Source: Anaeromyxobacter diazotrophicus
Lineage (GTDB): Bacteria > Myxococcota > Myxococcia > Myxococcales > Anaeromyxobacteraceae
DNA: 64,000 nucleotides
NCBI RefSeq assembly: GCF_013340205.1
Contig: NZ_BJTG01000007.1
Location: 1 to 64,000 of the forward strand
Reading direction: 5' to 3'
Shown here: in pieces, positions 26,152 to 34,183 of the stretch
Position numbering within the stretch: the first letter of the stretch is position 1
How the letters are laid out: every line of letters begins with the position of its first letter
The notes under the pieces: model-generated
Databases searched by the model: none
What the model saw: only the letters and a program-made list of their open reading frames with translations
Told to the model about the DNA's origin: nothing
Program-made: the position numbers and the translations under genes

Positions 26152-26542
26152 GGCGGCGGGCCCACGGGCGCGCCGGGGCCGAAGGCGCGGGTCTCGGCTG
26201 GAAGGTGGAGCGGAGCGGGAGCCGTGAGCGCCTCCGGGTGCACAGCGGCCGAGGATCCGAGCGGCCGGGGTCATGAACGAGGTAGGTCGGGCCCGGGGCA
26301 CCATCAACGCACGCTTCGGGGGGCGTGCCTGCGAAGCGGCCGAGCGAGGGCCTGGAGGTCCCGTCCCTCAGGGCGCGGGCGACCGCGCCCCGCGGCAGCC
26401 GCCGCACTCCAACTGTGCAGTCGATCTTCGGGGGAGGGGTGCGGAGCCTCACCGGGTGAGCGGGCGAGGGGGTCCTTCGCCCGCCGCGGGACCAGGCACG
26501 GGGCTCGGGGATGTCGCCGCTGCGGACGCCGGGGGCGGAGCG
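26152..26542. promoter_or_regulatory. 391-bp shared upstream region of flippase and Wzc-like genes
   Basis: The two divergent exopolysaccharide genes must both be transcribed from this region. It is less uniform in codon-position GC than its neighbours. I see several short palindromes but no confident sigma-70 or sigma-54 promoter and no gene. It is the most likely place for control of the locus. Confidence 0.45.
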
Positions 26543-28846
26543 ATGGGCCAGGAAGAGGCGAGCGAGCGGCAGGAAGCACCCCCGGAAGAGCACCAGGTCG
26601 CCCCAGAGCCGGGGCCGGCGACGCCGCGGCGCGAGCTGCCCTCGGCGGCGGCCGGCCTGACCTTGCGCGAGGACGAGCTGACGGCCCGGGAACTCGGCCG
26701 CGCGCTGGCGGCGCGCTGGCGGACGCTGCTCGCGTCCACCCTCGGCGCGCTCGCGGCGGCCGCGCTGTACCTGGGCGCGGCGCCGCCGGTCCATCGCGCC
26801 ACGATGTCGCTGCAGGTGTCGGATCCACAGTCCCTGGGCGTCCGCCTCCGCCTCGCGCAGCCCGCGTTCGAGCCGCCGAGGACGACGGAGGGCCACGCCG
26901 AGATCCTGCGGTCGCGGAGCGTGCTCGGCCCCGTGGTCGACGCGCTCGGGCTGGACGTGGTCGCGGAGCCGAGCCGATTTCCGATCTTCGGCGGCGCCGC
27001 CGCGCGCGCGCGCCAGGCCCCCGTGGCGCCGCCGCTGGACCTGCCGCGCCTCGCCCGCTGGGCGTGGGGCGGCGAGCGCATCGCCGTCGCCCGCCTGGAC
27101 GTCCCCGAGGATCTGGCCGGCGAGCGGCTGACGCTCACCGCCGAGGGCGCGGACGCGTTCCGCCTGGCGCTCCCGTCCGGCCGCGTCCTGCTGGCGGGGC
27201 GCGTGGGCGAACCGGCGCGCGCGGCGTACGGAGCGGGCCGGCTCGAGCTGCTCGTCTCGGAGCTGGCCGCGCGCCCCGGGACCGAGTTCCACCTCGAGAA
27301 GCTGCGGCGCGAGGACGCCATCGCGGCGCTCCGGGACGGGCTCTGGATCGAGGAGACGGTGAAGGGCGCGGGCGTGATGTCGGTCTGGCTGGACGGCCCC
27401 GACCCCGCGCGCCTCGCGGCCGTGCTCGCCGAGCTCGCGAGGTCCTACCTGCGCCAGGACGCCGAGCGCCGCGCGGCGGAGACGGCGGCGCGGCGCGCCC
27501 TCCTGGACGCGCGGCTCCCCGAGGCCGCCGCGCGGGTGGACGAGGCCGAGGCGGCGCTCGTCCGGTACCGCACGAGCCGGGGGATCGTCGATCTCCCGCT
27601 GCAGGCCAAGGCGGCGGTCGACCGGTCGGCGGAGCTCGAAGCGCTCACCTCCGACCTGGCGAGCGAACAGCGGCTGCTCTCCACGCGGTACACGGACCAG
27701 CACCCGGACGCCGCCGCGCTCGAGCGCAGGCTGACCGCCGCCCGGGAAGAGCGCGCCGCGCTCGATCCCCGGGTGCGCGCTCTGCCCGACGACCAGCGGG
27801 GCGCGGCGGGCCTCGCGCGGAGCGCGAGCGTCGCGACCCGCCTCGACGGGCTCCTCTCCGCTCAGGCCCAGCGGATGAGCCTCGCGCAGGCGTGGACCCT
27901 CGGGGAGGCCCGCGCCCGCCTCCTCGACGCGCCGGCCGTGTCGGCGGCGCCGGTGCGCCCCGCGGCCCCGGCGACCTGGCTCCTGGCGCTGTTCCTCGGG
28001 CTCGGCGGCGGGGGCGCGCTGATCCTCGCGCGGCGCGCCGGCGACGCGGCGGCGAGCGACCCGCTCGCGCTGGAGCGGGCCACGGGCCTCCAGGTGATGG
28101 CCGCGGTGCCGCACAGCCGGCGCGAGGCCACGCTCGGGCGCCGCCGGCGGGCGCGCCGCGTGCCGCTCGCCGCCGACAGCCCGGACGACCCGTCGATCGA
28201 GAGCCTGCGCGGGCTGCGCACGGCGCTCGGGTGCGCGCTGGAGTCGCGCGGCCGCGTGGTCGCCGTGAGCTCCCCCTCGGCCGGCGCGGGCAAGTCGTTC
28301 CTGTGCGCCAACCTCGCGCAGCTCGCCGCGGCCGCCGGGATGCGGGTGCTCCTCGTCGACGCGGATCTCAGGCGCGGTACGGTGCACCGATCCTTCGCGG
28401 CGGAGACGCAGCCGGGGCTCGCCGACGTGCTGACCGGCGCGGCGACCGTCGAGCAGGCGACCCGCTCGACCGGGACGCCCGGGCTCGAGCTGATGGCGCG
28501 AGGGACGGCGGCGGCGCTCCCGGCCGAGCTGCTGTCGAGCCCGCGGATGCAGGAGCTGTGCGCGAGCGCGGCGCGACGCTACGACCTCGTCCTCCTCGAC
28601 GCGCCCCCGGTCCTGGAGATCCCGGACCCCGTCCTCGTCGCCCGCTGCGCGAGCTTGAACCTGCTCGTCGTCCGGGTCGGCCGCCGCCCCGCCAGCGAGC
28701 TGGCCCTGGCGCTGGAGCGGTACGCGCACGTCGGGGCCGCCGTGCACGGCGCGATCCTGAACGACACGAAGGCGCCCGCGATCGCCTGCGCGCGGAGCCC
28801 CGACAGCGGCGGAGGGGGCCCGGCAGCGCGGGCCGCCGGGAGGTGA
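26543..28846 (+). CDS. polysaccharide co-polymerase / tyrosine-kinase-like protein, Wzc type
   Basis: A 767-residue chain-length regulator. Order: soluble proline-rich start, Wzz domain with a membrane helix at about 55-75 (LLASTLGALAAAALYLG), long periplasmic coiled-coil region (to about 465), second helix at about 475-495 (WLLALFLGLGGGGALIL), then a cytoplasmic BY-kinase domain with Walker A SPSAGAGKS (about 577-586), Walker A' VLLVDADLRRG (about 602) and Walker B LVLLDAPP (about 682). It should control polymerisation and export of the glycan. The C-terminal tail after ALERYAHVGA has no tyrosine cluster, which is unusual for this family. ATG at 26543. It is followed by the polymerase-like gene after 2 bases. 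Confidence 0.88.
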   Translation: MGQEEASERQEAPPEEHQVAPEPGPATPRRELPSAAAGLTLREDELTARELGRALAARWRTLLASTLGALAAAALYLGAAPPVHRATMSLQVSDPQSLGVRLRLAQPAFEPPRTTEGHAEILRSRSVLGPVVDALGLDVVAEPSRFPIFGGAAARARQAPVAPPLDLPRLARWAWGGERIAVARLDVPEDLAGERLTLTAEGADAFRLALPSGRVLLAGRVGEPARAAYGAGRLELLVSELAARPGTEFHLEKLRREDAIAALRDGLWIEETVKGAGVMSVWLDGPDPARLAAVLAELARSYLRQDAERRAAETAARRALLDARLPEAAARVDEAEAALVRYRTSRGIVDLPLQAKAAVDRSAELEALTSDLASEQRLLSTRYTDQHPDAAALERRLTAAREERAALDPRVRALPDDQRGAAGLARSASVATRLDGLLSAQAQRMSLAQAWTLGEARARLLDAPAVSAAPVRPAAPATWLLALFLGLGGGGALILARRAGDAAASDPLALERATGLQVMAAVPHSRREATLGRRRRARRVPLAADSPDDPSIESLRGLRTALGCALESRGRVVAVSSPSAGAGKSFLCANLAQLAAAAGMRVLLVDADLRRGTVHRSFAAETQPGLADVLTGAATVEQATRSTGTPGLELMARGTAAALPAELLSSPRMQELCASAARRYDLVLLDAPPVLEIPDPVLVARCASLNLLVVRVGRRPASELALALERYAHVGAAVHGAILNDTKAPAIACARSPDSGGGGPAARAAGR

Positions 28847-28848
28847 CC

Positions 28849-30393
28849 ATGGCACACCAGGTGGGCTCATCGGGGATCATCGCCGCGCCCGCCGGCGGCG
28901 CGGCCCGCCCGCGCCTCCCGGGGATGTGGGCGCCGTTCCTGCTCACCATCGCCGCCGTCGGGGCGCTCTGCGCGTACGCCCTGCTGCTGGTCGCGTCCTC
29001 GTCGCGCGGCGCGGAGATGCCGGTGGCCGCGCCCTTCGCGGCGGGCGCGTTCGCCTTCTTCCAGCTGATCTTCCCGGCGACCCGGCCGAGGCGCGACCAC
29101 GTGCTCTCGCCCCTCAACTGGGCGGTGCTCGCCTTCTTCCTCCAGCTCGTCGCGATGCCGCTCATGATCTCCTGCGTGGGCATGTCGCGCGGCACGCTGC
29201 CGTACCTCCCCAGCGCGCCGGCCGTCGAGAAGAGCCTCCTGCTGTCCATCCTCGCCTTCGGGGCCTTCAGCGGCGGGTACGCGTTCCTCGAGCGCGGCGG
29301 CCGGGGCGCCGGGGCGAGGGAGAGCGCGCGGCTCCGCCTGCCGCGGCTCCTGGTCGCCGCCTACGTCGTCATGGGCGTGGCCGGGATCCTGCTCAGGTTC
29401 GGCTCCTTCGGCGCGATGTTCGCGACCCTCGGCGACCCGGAGAAGTTCTGGTCCGGAACCCCGGCCACGGAGACGACGCTGGCCGACGCGGCCAGCACCT
29501 TCCTGCGGCCGTTCCTCATCGGCGGGATCGTGATGGCGTGGTGCGCGTGGATCGAGCAGCGCGGGGCGCGCGCGTCGCGCCTCGCCCGGCTGCTCGCGAG
29601 CGCGCTCGCGGCGGCCGCGATGATCCTCGTCGGCGCCACCTACGCGTTCAACCGCGGCTCCTTCGTCGTCCCGCTGGTGGCCCTGGCCGCGGCGTACTCG
29701 TTCCACGTCCGCCGCCTCTCCATGGGCGCCCTGGTGTCGATGGCGCTCCTGCTCCTCGGGCTCTCGGCCGTGTTCGGTCAGTACCGCCGGGGCGAGGCGA
29801 CGCCCGCGGAGCTCCTCGAGGGCGGCGGCCAGCGCGAGAACGTGCTCCCGAAGGATCCGCTGGGCGAGGTGCAGGTCTACGGGAGCGCCCCCCAGTTCGC
29901 CGGGTTCCTCCTCGAGGCGGGCGAGCGGGGCGAGCGGCGGTTCAGCCCGCGGGTGCTGCTCGGATCCCTGATGTACCCGGTCCCGGTCCTCGGGAAGCCG
30001 TTCCGCGAGGAGAGCGGCCCCGTCATCTTCAACCGGCTCATCTACCGGGAGTCCGACATCGTGGACCAGATCATCCCGTTCCAGGCCGAGGTCTGGCTGA
30101 GCCTCGGGCCGGTCGGGCTGCTCGCCGCGTTCCTGCTCCTCGGGGCCCTCCTCGCGCGGCTGCAGCGCGCGTTCGACGCGGCCCAGACCACGTTCGACAG
30201 CTACGCGATCCAGTTCACGGCGATCTGGGCGACCTTCCTGATCCAGGGCAGCCTCGCCGTCGTCTCGCAGGTGTTCGTGTACTTCGCCCTGCCGATCTAC
30301 GGGTACATGCTCGTCCGGCGCTGGCTCAGGCGGTGGGAGCCGGACGAGGAGTCACCGACGGTGGGGCTGGCGTCGCTCCCGGCCTCGAGGTGA
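28849..30393 (+). CDS. O-antigen / exopolysaccharide polymerase-like membrane protein (Wzy type)
   Basis: A 514-residue protein with about 10-12 membrane helices and one large extracytoplasmic loop (about 310-405, from QYRRGEATPAELL to DIVDQIIPF). This layout and the lack of catalytic motifs fit Wzy-like polymerases, which join repeat units at the periplasmic face. Sequence identity in this family is low, so the call rests on topology and context. ATG at 28849 is 2 bases after the Wzc-like stop. The beta-helix gene begins 4 bases downstream, so kinase, polymerase and beta-helix protein are one transcription unit. Confidence 0.72.
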   Translation: MAHQVGSSGIIAAPAGGAARPRLPGMWAPFLLTIAAVGALCAYALLLVASSSRGAEMPVAAPFAAGAFAFFQLIFPATRPRRDHVLSPLNWAVLAFFLQLVAMPLMISCVGMSRGTLPYLPSAPAVEKSLLLSILAFGAFSGGYAFLERGGRGAGARESARLRLPRLLVAAYVVMGVAGILLRFGSFGAMFATLGDPEKFWSGTPATETTLADAASTFLRPFLIGGIVMAWCAWIEQRGARASRLARLLASALAAAAMILVGATYAFNRGSFVVPLVALAAAYSFHVRRLSMGALVSMALLLLGLSAVFGQYRRGEATPAELLEGGGQRENVLPKDPLGEVQVYGSAPQFAGFLLEAGERGERRFSPRVLLGSLMYPVPVLGKPFREESGPVIFNRLIYRESDIVDQIIPFQAEVWLSLGPVGLLAAFLLLGALLARLQRAFDAAQTTFDSYAIQFTAIWATFLIQGSLAVVSQVFVYFALPIYGYMLVRRWLRRWEPDEESPTVGLASLPASR

Positions 30394-30397
30394 GCGA

Positions 30398-31447
30398 GTG
30401 CGGGGGCGCGCGACGTCCACCGCCCGGCTGGCGGCGGCCGCGCTGGTCGGCGCGTCGCTGGCCACCTGCGCCGCCGCGCGGCCGGCGGCTGCGGCGGCGC
30501 GGCCCGCGGGGTCCGTGAGCGTGCTGGACCACGGGGCCAAGGGGGACGGCGTCACGGACGACACGGCGGCCCTCCGGAGGGCCGCCGCCACCGGGCGGCC
30601 GCTCTGGTTCCCGACCCCGGCCGCCTACTACCGGATCACGGGCACCATCGAGCTACGGAACTCGATCTACGGCCAGCGCCGCCCCGAGCTGCGCATGGAC
30701 CCGGGCGTCCAGGACGGCGGCGCCGACAACGACACCGCCAACGGCACGGTCATGCTCCTGGTGCGGAGCTACCAGGGCCCGGGGATGGTGATCGACTCCA
30801 TCCACCTGAACGGGAGCTGGAACCATGTCCCGCTCGGACGTTACGACGCGGGCCAGCCCGCGGCCCCGCAGTGGTCGCACGGCATCCGCATCATGGGCCC
30901 GTCGAGGAACGTCACGGTCCGGAACTGCTGGATCGAGAACAACGGCGGCGACAACATCGCCATCACCTGGTACCGGCCGGAGGCCGGTCCGCCGCGGAAC
31001 ATCGAGATCGTCGGGAACAAGCTGCAGTGGCCGTGGCGCTGCAACGTCTTCTTCAACGCCGGCGCGGGCGTCGTGATCCAGGGGAACTACTGCGAGGATC
31101 TCCTCGACGGCTCGGCGCAGGGCTACCCGGGGAACTTCCAGGGCCTCATCCAGATCGAGACGGACTACGACTACCACACGGTCGCCGGGGTCACGATCCG
31201 GGACAACGTGCTGAACGCCTCGCGCTCGTGGGGCGGGATGGGTGCGGTCACCCTGTCGAACGTCCACGCGGGCGCGACCGGCGGGGTGACGGTGTCCGGG
31301 AACCGCGGCGTGTGGAGCGAGGTGGCGCCGTCCATCGCCTGGCCCGGCGACGCCGCGGGGCTCGTCGGCCGCGCGGGGACCTGGACCGCCTCGACCGTCT
31401 CGGGGAACAGCCGCGACCGCGGGGCGGCCTGGAGCTTCGCGCCGTGA
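30398..31447 (+). CDS. exported right-handed beta-helix protein (pectate-lyase-3-like)
   Basis: A 349-residue protein with a signal peptide (about 1-35, alanine-rich). After it comes SVSVLDHGAKGDGVTDDTAA, the conserved entry of the pectate lyase 3/GH28-like fold, then repeating beta-helix rungs (GMVIDSIHLNGSW, RNVTVRNCWIENNGGDNIAI, PRNIEIVGNKL, VAGVTIRDNVLN). It probably cleaves or binds the exopolysaccharide made by this locus. No catalytic triad can be assigned from sequence alone. GTG at 30398 is 4 bases after the polymerase stop. It is clearly paralogous to the convergent gene at 31529-32887. Confidence 0.78.
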   Translation: MRGRATSTARLAAAALVGASLATCAAARPAAAAARPAGSVSVLDHGAKGDGVTDDTAALRRAAATGRPLWFPTPAAYYRITGTIELRNSIYGQRRPELRMDPGVQDGGADNDTANGTVMLLVRSYQGPGMVIDSIHLNGSWNHVPLGRYDAGQPAAPQWSHGIRIMGPSRNVTVRNCWIENNGGDNIAITWYRPEAGPPRNIEIVGNKLQWPWRCNVFFNAGAGVVIQGNYCEDLLDGSAQGYPGNFQGLIQIETDYDYHTVAGVTIRDNVLNASRSWGGMGAVTLSNVHAGATGGVTVSGNRGVWSEVAPSIAWPGDAAGLVGRAGTWTASTVSGNSRDRGAAWSFAP

Positions 31448-31474
31448 CGCGCCGGCCCCGCCCCGCGAGACGGC

Positions 31475-31510
31475 GACGGGCGGCGGGGTCGCTCGACCCG
31501 GCCGCCCGTC
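31475..31510. terminator. bidirectional hairpin between the two beta-helix genes
   Basis: A 17-bp stem with a single mismatch around a 2-base loop: GACGGGCGGCGGGGTCG, then CT, then its complement. It is the only prominent structure in the 81 bases between the convergent genes, so it probably ends transcription from both sides. A T-run is lacking on either strand. Confidence 0.6.
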
Positions 31511-31528
31511 GTCCCTGCCCGGCGGAGC

Positions 31529-32887
31529 TTACTGGACGAAGCTCCAGGCCGTGTTGCCGTCCATCGCGTTGTTCGAGGCCGAGGTGCCCGACCACGCGCC
31601 GGAGTAGCCGACGAGGTTGTCGCTGTTCGGGACGATCGCGACGCCCAGGTCGGTGCTCCACTTCCCGCGGGTGCCGGTGATCGTGACCGGGCCGGAGGTC
31701 GGGTTCGACCCCGGGTTGGAGAGCATGAGGGCGCCCGGGTTGCCCCACTGCCGGGCCGCGTTCATCACGTTGTTCTCGAAGGTGATGTTGCGGTCGTACT
31801 GGTAGCCGATCGGATCGAGCTCCAGGTCGATGACCGTCACGAAGTCGGTCTGCTTCTCGTGGTAGTTGTTCCTCACCATGACGTTGGTCGCGCCGACCAG
31901 CGCGATCGTGCAGCGGTACGGGTTCACGAGCTTGTTGTTCTGGATGACGATGTTGTCGGGCGGGGCGGACGCGGGCTGGTACCACGTGAGCGCGATGTTG
32001 TCGCCGCAGGTGTTCTCGATCCAGCAGTTCTGGACGGTGACGTTCCGCGAAGGGCCCATGATGCGGAGGCCGTGCGACCACTGCGGCGGGTTGTCGAAGT
32101 AGGAGCCCGTCGGCTGCCCGTTCCAGCTCCCGTTGAGGTGGAGCGAGTCGATCACCATCCCGGCGCCCTGGTAGTTGCGCACGAGGAACATGACGGAGTT
32201 GTTGCCGTTGTCGGTGTCGGTGCCGCCGTTCTGCACCCCGGGCGCCATCCGGATCTCGGGCCGGTTCTGGCCGTACGCCGAGTTCTGCAGCTCGACCGTT
32301 CCGCTGATGAGGTAGTGCGCGCTCGGGGTGGGGAACCAGAGCGGCTTGCCCGTGGCCGCCGCGTTCCGGAGGGCCTGGGTGTCGTCGGTCACGCCGTCGC
32401 CCTTCGCCCCGTAGTCCAGCACGCTCACCGAACCCGCGGGCTGCGTGGCGCCGCCGGCGGGCGGCGTGGCCCCGGTGCCGGTGCCGCTGCCGGGCGCCTG
32501 CCCCGCGGCGGTCACGAGGACGGTGGCGGTGCCGACCTTGGAGGCGTCCGCGACGCTCGTCCCGTCGACGTGATACGTCCCCGCCGTGGGCGGCGCCAGG
32601 TAGACGCCTGCGCTGGTCACCGTGCCCCCGGCCGCACCTTCGCGGACGGACCAGATCACCTCGGAGGCCGGCAGCCCGACCACGCTGGCCGAGAACGTCG
32701 CCGTGCCTCCGATCGCGAGGGAGGCGCTGGCCGGAGCGACCACCACCTCGGCCGCGGAGGGCGACGTCTGGTACTGCGCGGAGGCGCTCGGCGCGCTGGC
32801 CGGAGAGCCGCCTCCGCAAGCGGTGGTGCCGCCCACCGCGAATGCCACCATCCACGCCATCGCGATTCGATTCTGCCGGTTGTGCAT
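31529..32887 (-). CDS. beta-helix lipoprotein with Ig-like domain, paralogue of the convergent gene
   Basis: A 452-residue lipoprotein: signal peptide with lipobox TTAC/GG, an Ig/Big-like domain (about 45-135, VVVAPASASLAIGGTATFS), a glycine/threonine/proline linker, then SVSVLDYGAKGDGVTDDT and about 300 residues of right-handed beta-helix. Many blocks are near-identical to the neighbour: PLWFPTP, GMVIDS(I/L)HLNGSWN, RIMGPSRNVTV(R/Q)NCWIEN and GDNIA(I/L)TWY. The two probably arose by duplication with inversion. This copy is membrane-anchored and the other secreted, so they may act on the glycan at different sites. ATG at 32887. Confidence 0.8.
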   Translation of the reverse strand: MHNRQNRIAMAWMVAFAVGGTTACGGGSPASAPSASAQYQTSPSAAEVVVAPASASLAIGGTATFSASVVGLPASEVIWSVREGAAGGTVTSAGVYLAPPTAGTYHVDGTSVADASKVGTATVLVTAAGQAPGSGTGTGATPPAGGATQPAGSVSVLDYGAKGDGVTDDTQALRNAAATGKPLWFPTPSAHYLISGTVELQNSAYGQNRPEIRMAPGVQNGGTDTDNGNNSVMFLVRNYQGAGMVIDSLHLNGSWNGQPTGSYFDNPPQWSHGLRIMGPSRNVTVQNCWIENTCGDNIALTWYQPASAPPDNIVIQNNKLVNPYRCTIALVGATNVMVRNNYHEKQTDFVTVIDLELDPIGYQYDRNITFENNVMNAARQWGNPGALMLSNPGSNPTSGPVTITGTRGKWSTDLGVAIVPNSDNLVGYSGAWSGTSASNNAMDGNTAWSFVQ

Positions 32888-33332
32888 GTGTCCACCGTTC
32901 CGGTAGGGGGGCGCCTGGATGGCACCCGTCTGAACTGCCGGTCGCCTGGTCGTGCGTCACTCGACCAAGGGACGCGACGGGAGGGATACAAGCACGGGCC
33001 CTGGGGCCAGAGCAACCCGGGCGGGTAGTACACTGTGAGATAACGGATTACCATCGGAGCGCCAGTAGGGGGAGCTGGCGTAGCTGACGGGAGGACAGGG
33101 AGCGCGCGAGCGAGCGCCCGCTGCTGCTGCCTAAGCCACCGTACAGCAAGGGGATTTTAGAATGCCCGGCACCGGTGCGCCGGGCGGCGCCTTCCGGCGC
33201 CGCTGTCGGCGGCCTAGCCTAAAGAGGCGGTGGGGCAAATGGTCGCGGGTAGCGCGAAACGCTCTGATCGCGGGCTGTCTCGGCGTCCCGGGTCACCTGA
33301 ACCCACTTGGCGCGAGGCGGGGGCGCGCCGCG
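32888..33332. other. 445-bp gene-free region with stacked hairpins
   Basis: No gene is supported. On the plus strand it contains CGCCAG/CTGGCG (33060-33081), GCCCGGC/GCCGGGC (about 33164-33185) and a perfect GCGGCGCC-TTCC-GGCGCCGC hairpin (about 33184-33204). A relatively AT-rich stretch, TAGTACACTGTGAGATAACG, lies at about 33027-33046. It is upstream of the beta-helix lipoprotein on the minus strand and downstream of the YdcF-like gene. I compared it with c-di-GMP-I riboswitches and did not find the required motifs. Confidence 0.55.
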
Positions 33333-34031
33333 CTATCGCGCGTACCCCAGGGCCGCGTAGACGACCCGGCCGGCCCACTCGTGCAGGGCTGCCAGGGCCT
33401 GGCGCCGCGCCTCGTGGCCCCACCTCGGCGGGCGCTGCGAGCCGTCCGCCTCGAACGCGACCGGGTAGAGGTCCGGGGCGAGGCCCGCCTCCCGGAAGCA
33501 CCCGACCGCGCGCTTCGCGTGCGCCGCGCCCGTCACGAGGAGGAGCGACCTCCAGCGGCTCGCCGCTGCGATCCGGGCCGACTCCACCGCGTTCTCGCGG
33601 GTGTCGCGGCTCGCGAGCTCGAGGACGAGCTGGGCGTCCGACAGGCCCAGCGCGCGCAGCTCCGCGCGGAGCGCGGCGGCGGCGCTGGTCGAGAGGAAGC
33701 CCGAGTAGAGCAGGTGCCGCCCGCGCCCGGAGAGCACCAGCCGCGCGCCGGCCGCCACCCGGGCGTCGTCCCCGCCCAGGACGATCACCGCGTCGTACGG
33801 CCCCGCGCGAGCGGTGTTCACGGCCGAGGCCTCCAGGGCGCGCTGCAGCGCCTGGGCGACGGCGGGCGAGGAGAGCGACACGAGCCCGGCGAGCGGCAGC
33901 GCGAGGGAGGCCGCCAGCCCGAGCCTCCAGCCGAGCGGGCCGGTGAGCGAGCCCCGCCCGGCCCGGCCGGCGCCCGGCCGGCGCGTGAGGTGGGGGCTGC
34001 GCGGCCGCGCGCCCGGAGTCGTGGATGGCAC
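33333..34031 (-). CDS. YdcF/ElyC/SanA-like (DUF218) membrane-anchored protein
   Basis: About 232 residues: a basic N-terminus, one membrane helix (GWRLGLAASLALPLAGLVSL), and a DUF218 domain with YDAVIVLGGDDAR, HLLYSGF, LASRDTRENAVESARIA and LLLVTGAAHAKRAVGCFR. The family affects envelope carbohydrate or lipid-carrier metabolism (ElyC, SanA), with unknown chemistry. The start is uncertain: GTG at 34031 has GAGG at good spacing; a GTG at 34079 would add 16 residues. It is divergent from the glycosyltransferase gene. A paralogue lies at 41485-42249. Confidence 0.78.
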   Translation of the reverse strand: MPSTTPGARPRSPHLTRRPGAGRAGRGSLTGPLGWRLGLAASLALPLAGLVSLSSPAVAQALQRALEASAVNTARAGPYDAVIVLGGDDARVAAGARLVLSGRGRHLLYSGFLSTSAAAALRAELRALGLSDAQLVLELASRDTRENAVESARIAAASRWRSLLLVTGAAHAKRAVGCFREAGLAPDLYPVAFEADGSQRPPRWGHEARRQALAALHEWAGRVVYAALGYAR

Positions 34032-34183
34032 CGGCTGGGCCTCGCAGCAGGGATACGCACTCCGCCTGCCGCTCGCCACCCGGGCCGCCGCCCGGGGCCC
34101 GGGACACCTTTCGGGCGCGCACCTGCACGCCCGCCCGCCGAGTAGCTACGTTCGACCACGATCGGTGTTCCGAGGGGAGGCCC

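Noticed and set aside
22732-30393. A plus-strand reading frame of more than 2500 codons
   Set aside because: Only its last 515 codons are a real gene (the Wzy-like protein). The rest runs opposite to the lipoprotein and flippase genes and has the arginine/alanine/proline composition of GC-rich shadow frames.
32888-33332. c-di-GMP-I (GEMM) riboswitch candidate
   Set aside because: The invariant AGGGCAAACC and GACGCAAAGCC-type motifs are absent on both strands, although similar fragments of AAA and GGCCTA occur.
33162-34145. Plus-strand gene starting at ATG 33162
   Set aside because: The frame is arginine/alanine-rich, lies antisense to the YdcF-like gene and has no domain or conserved motif.
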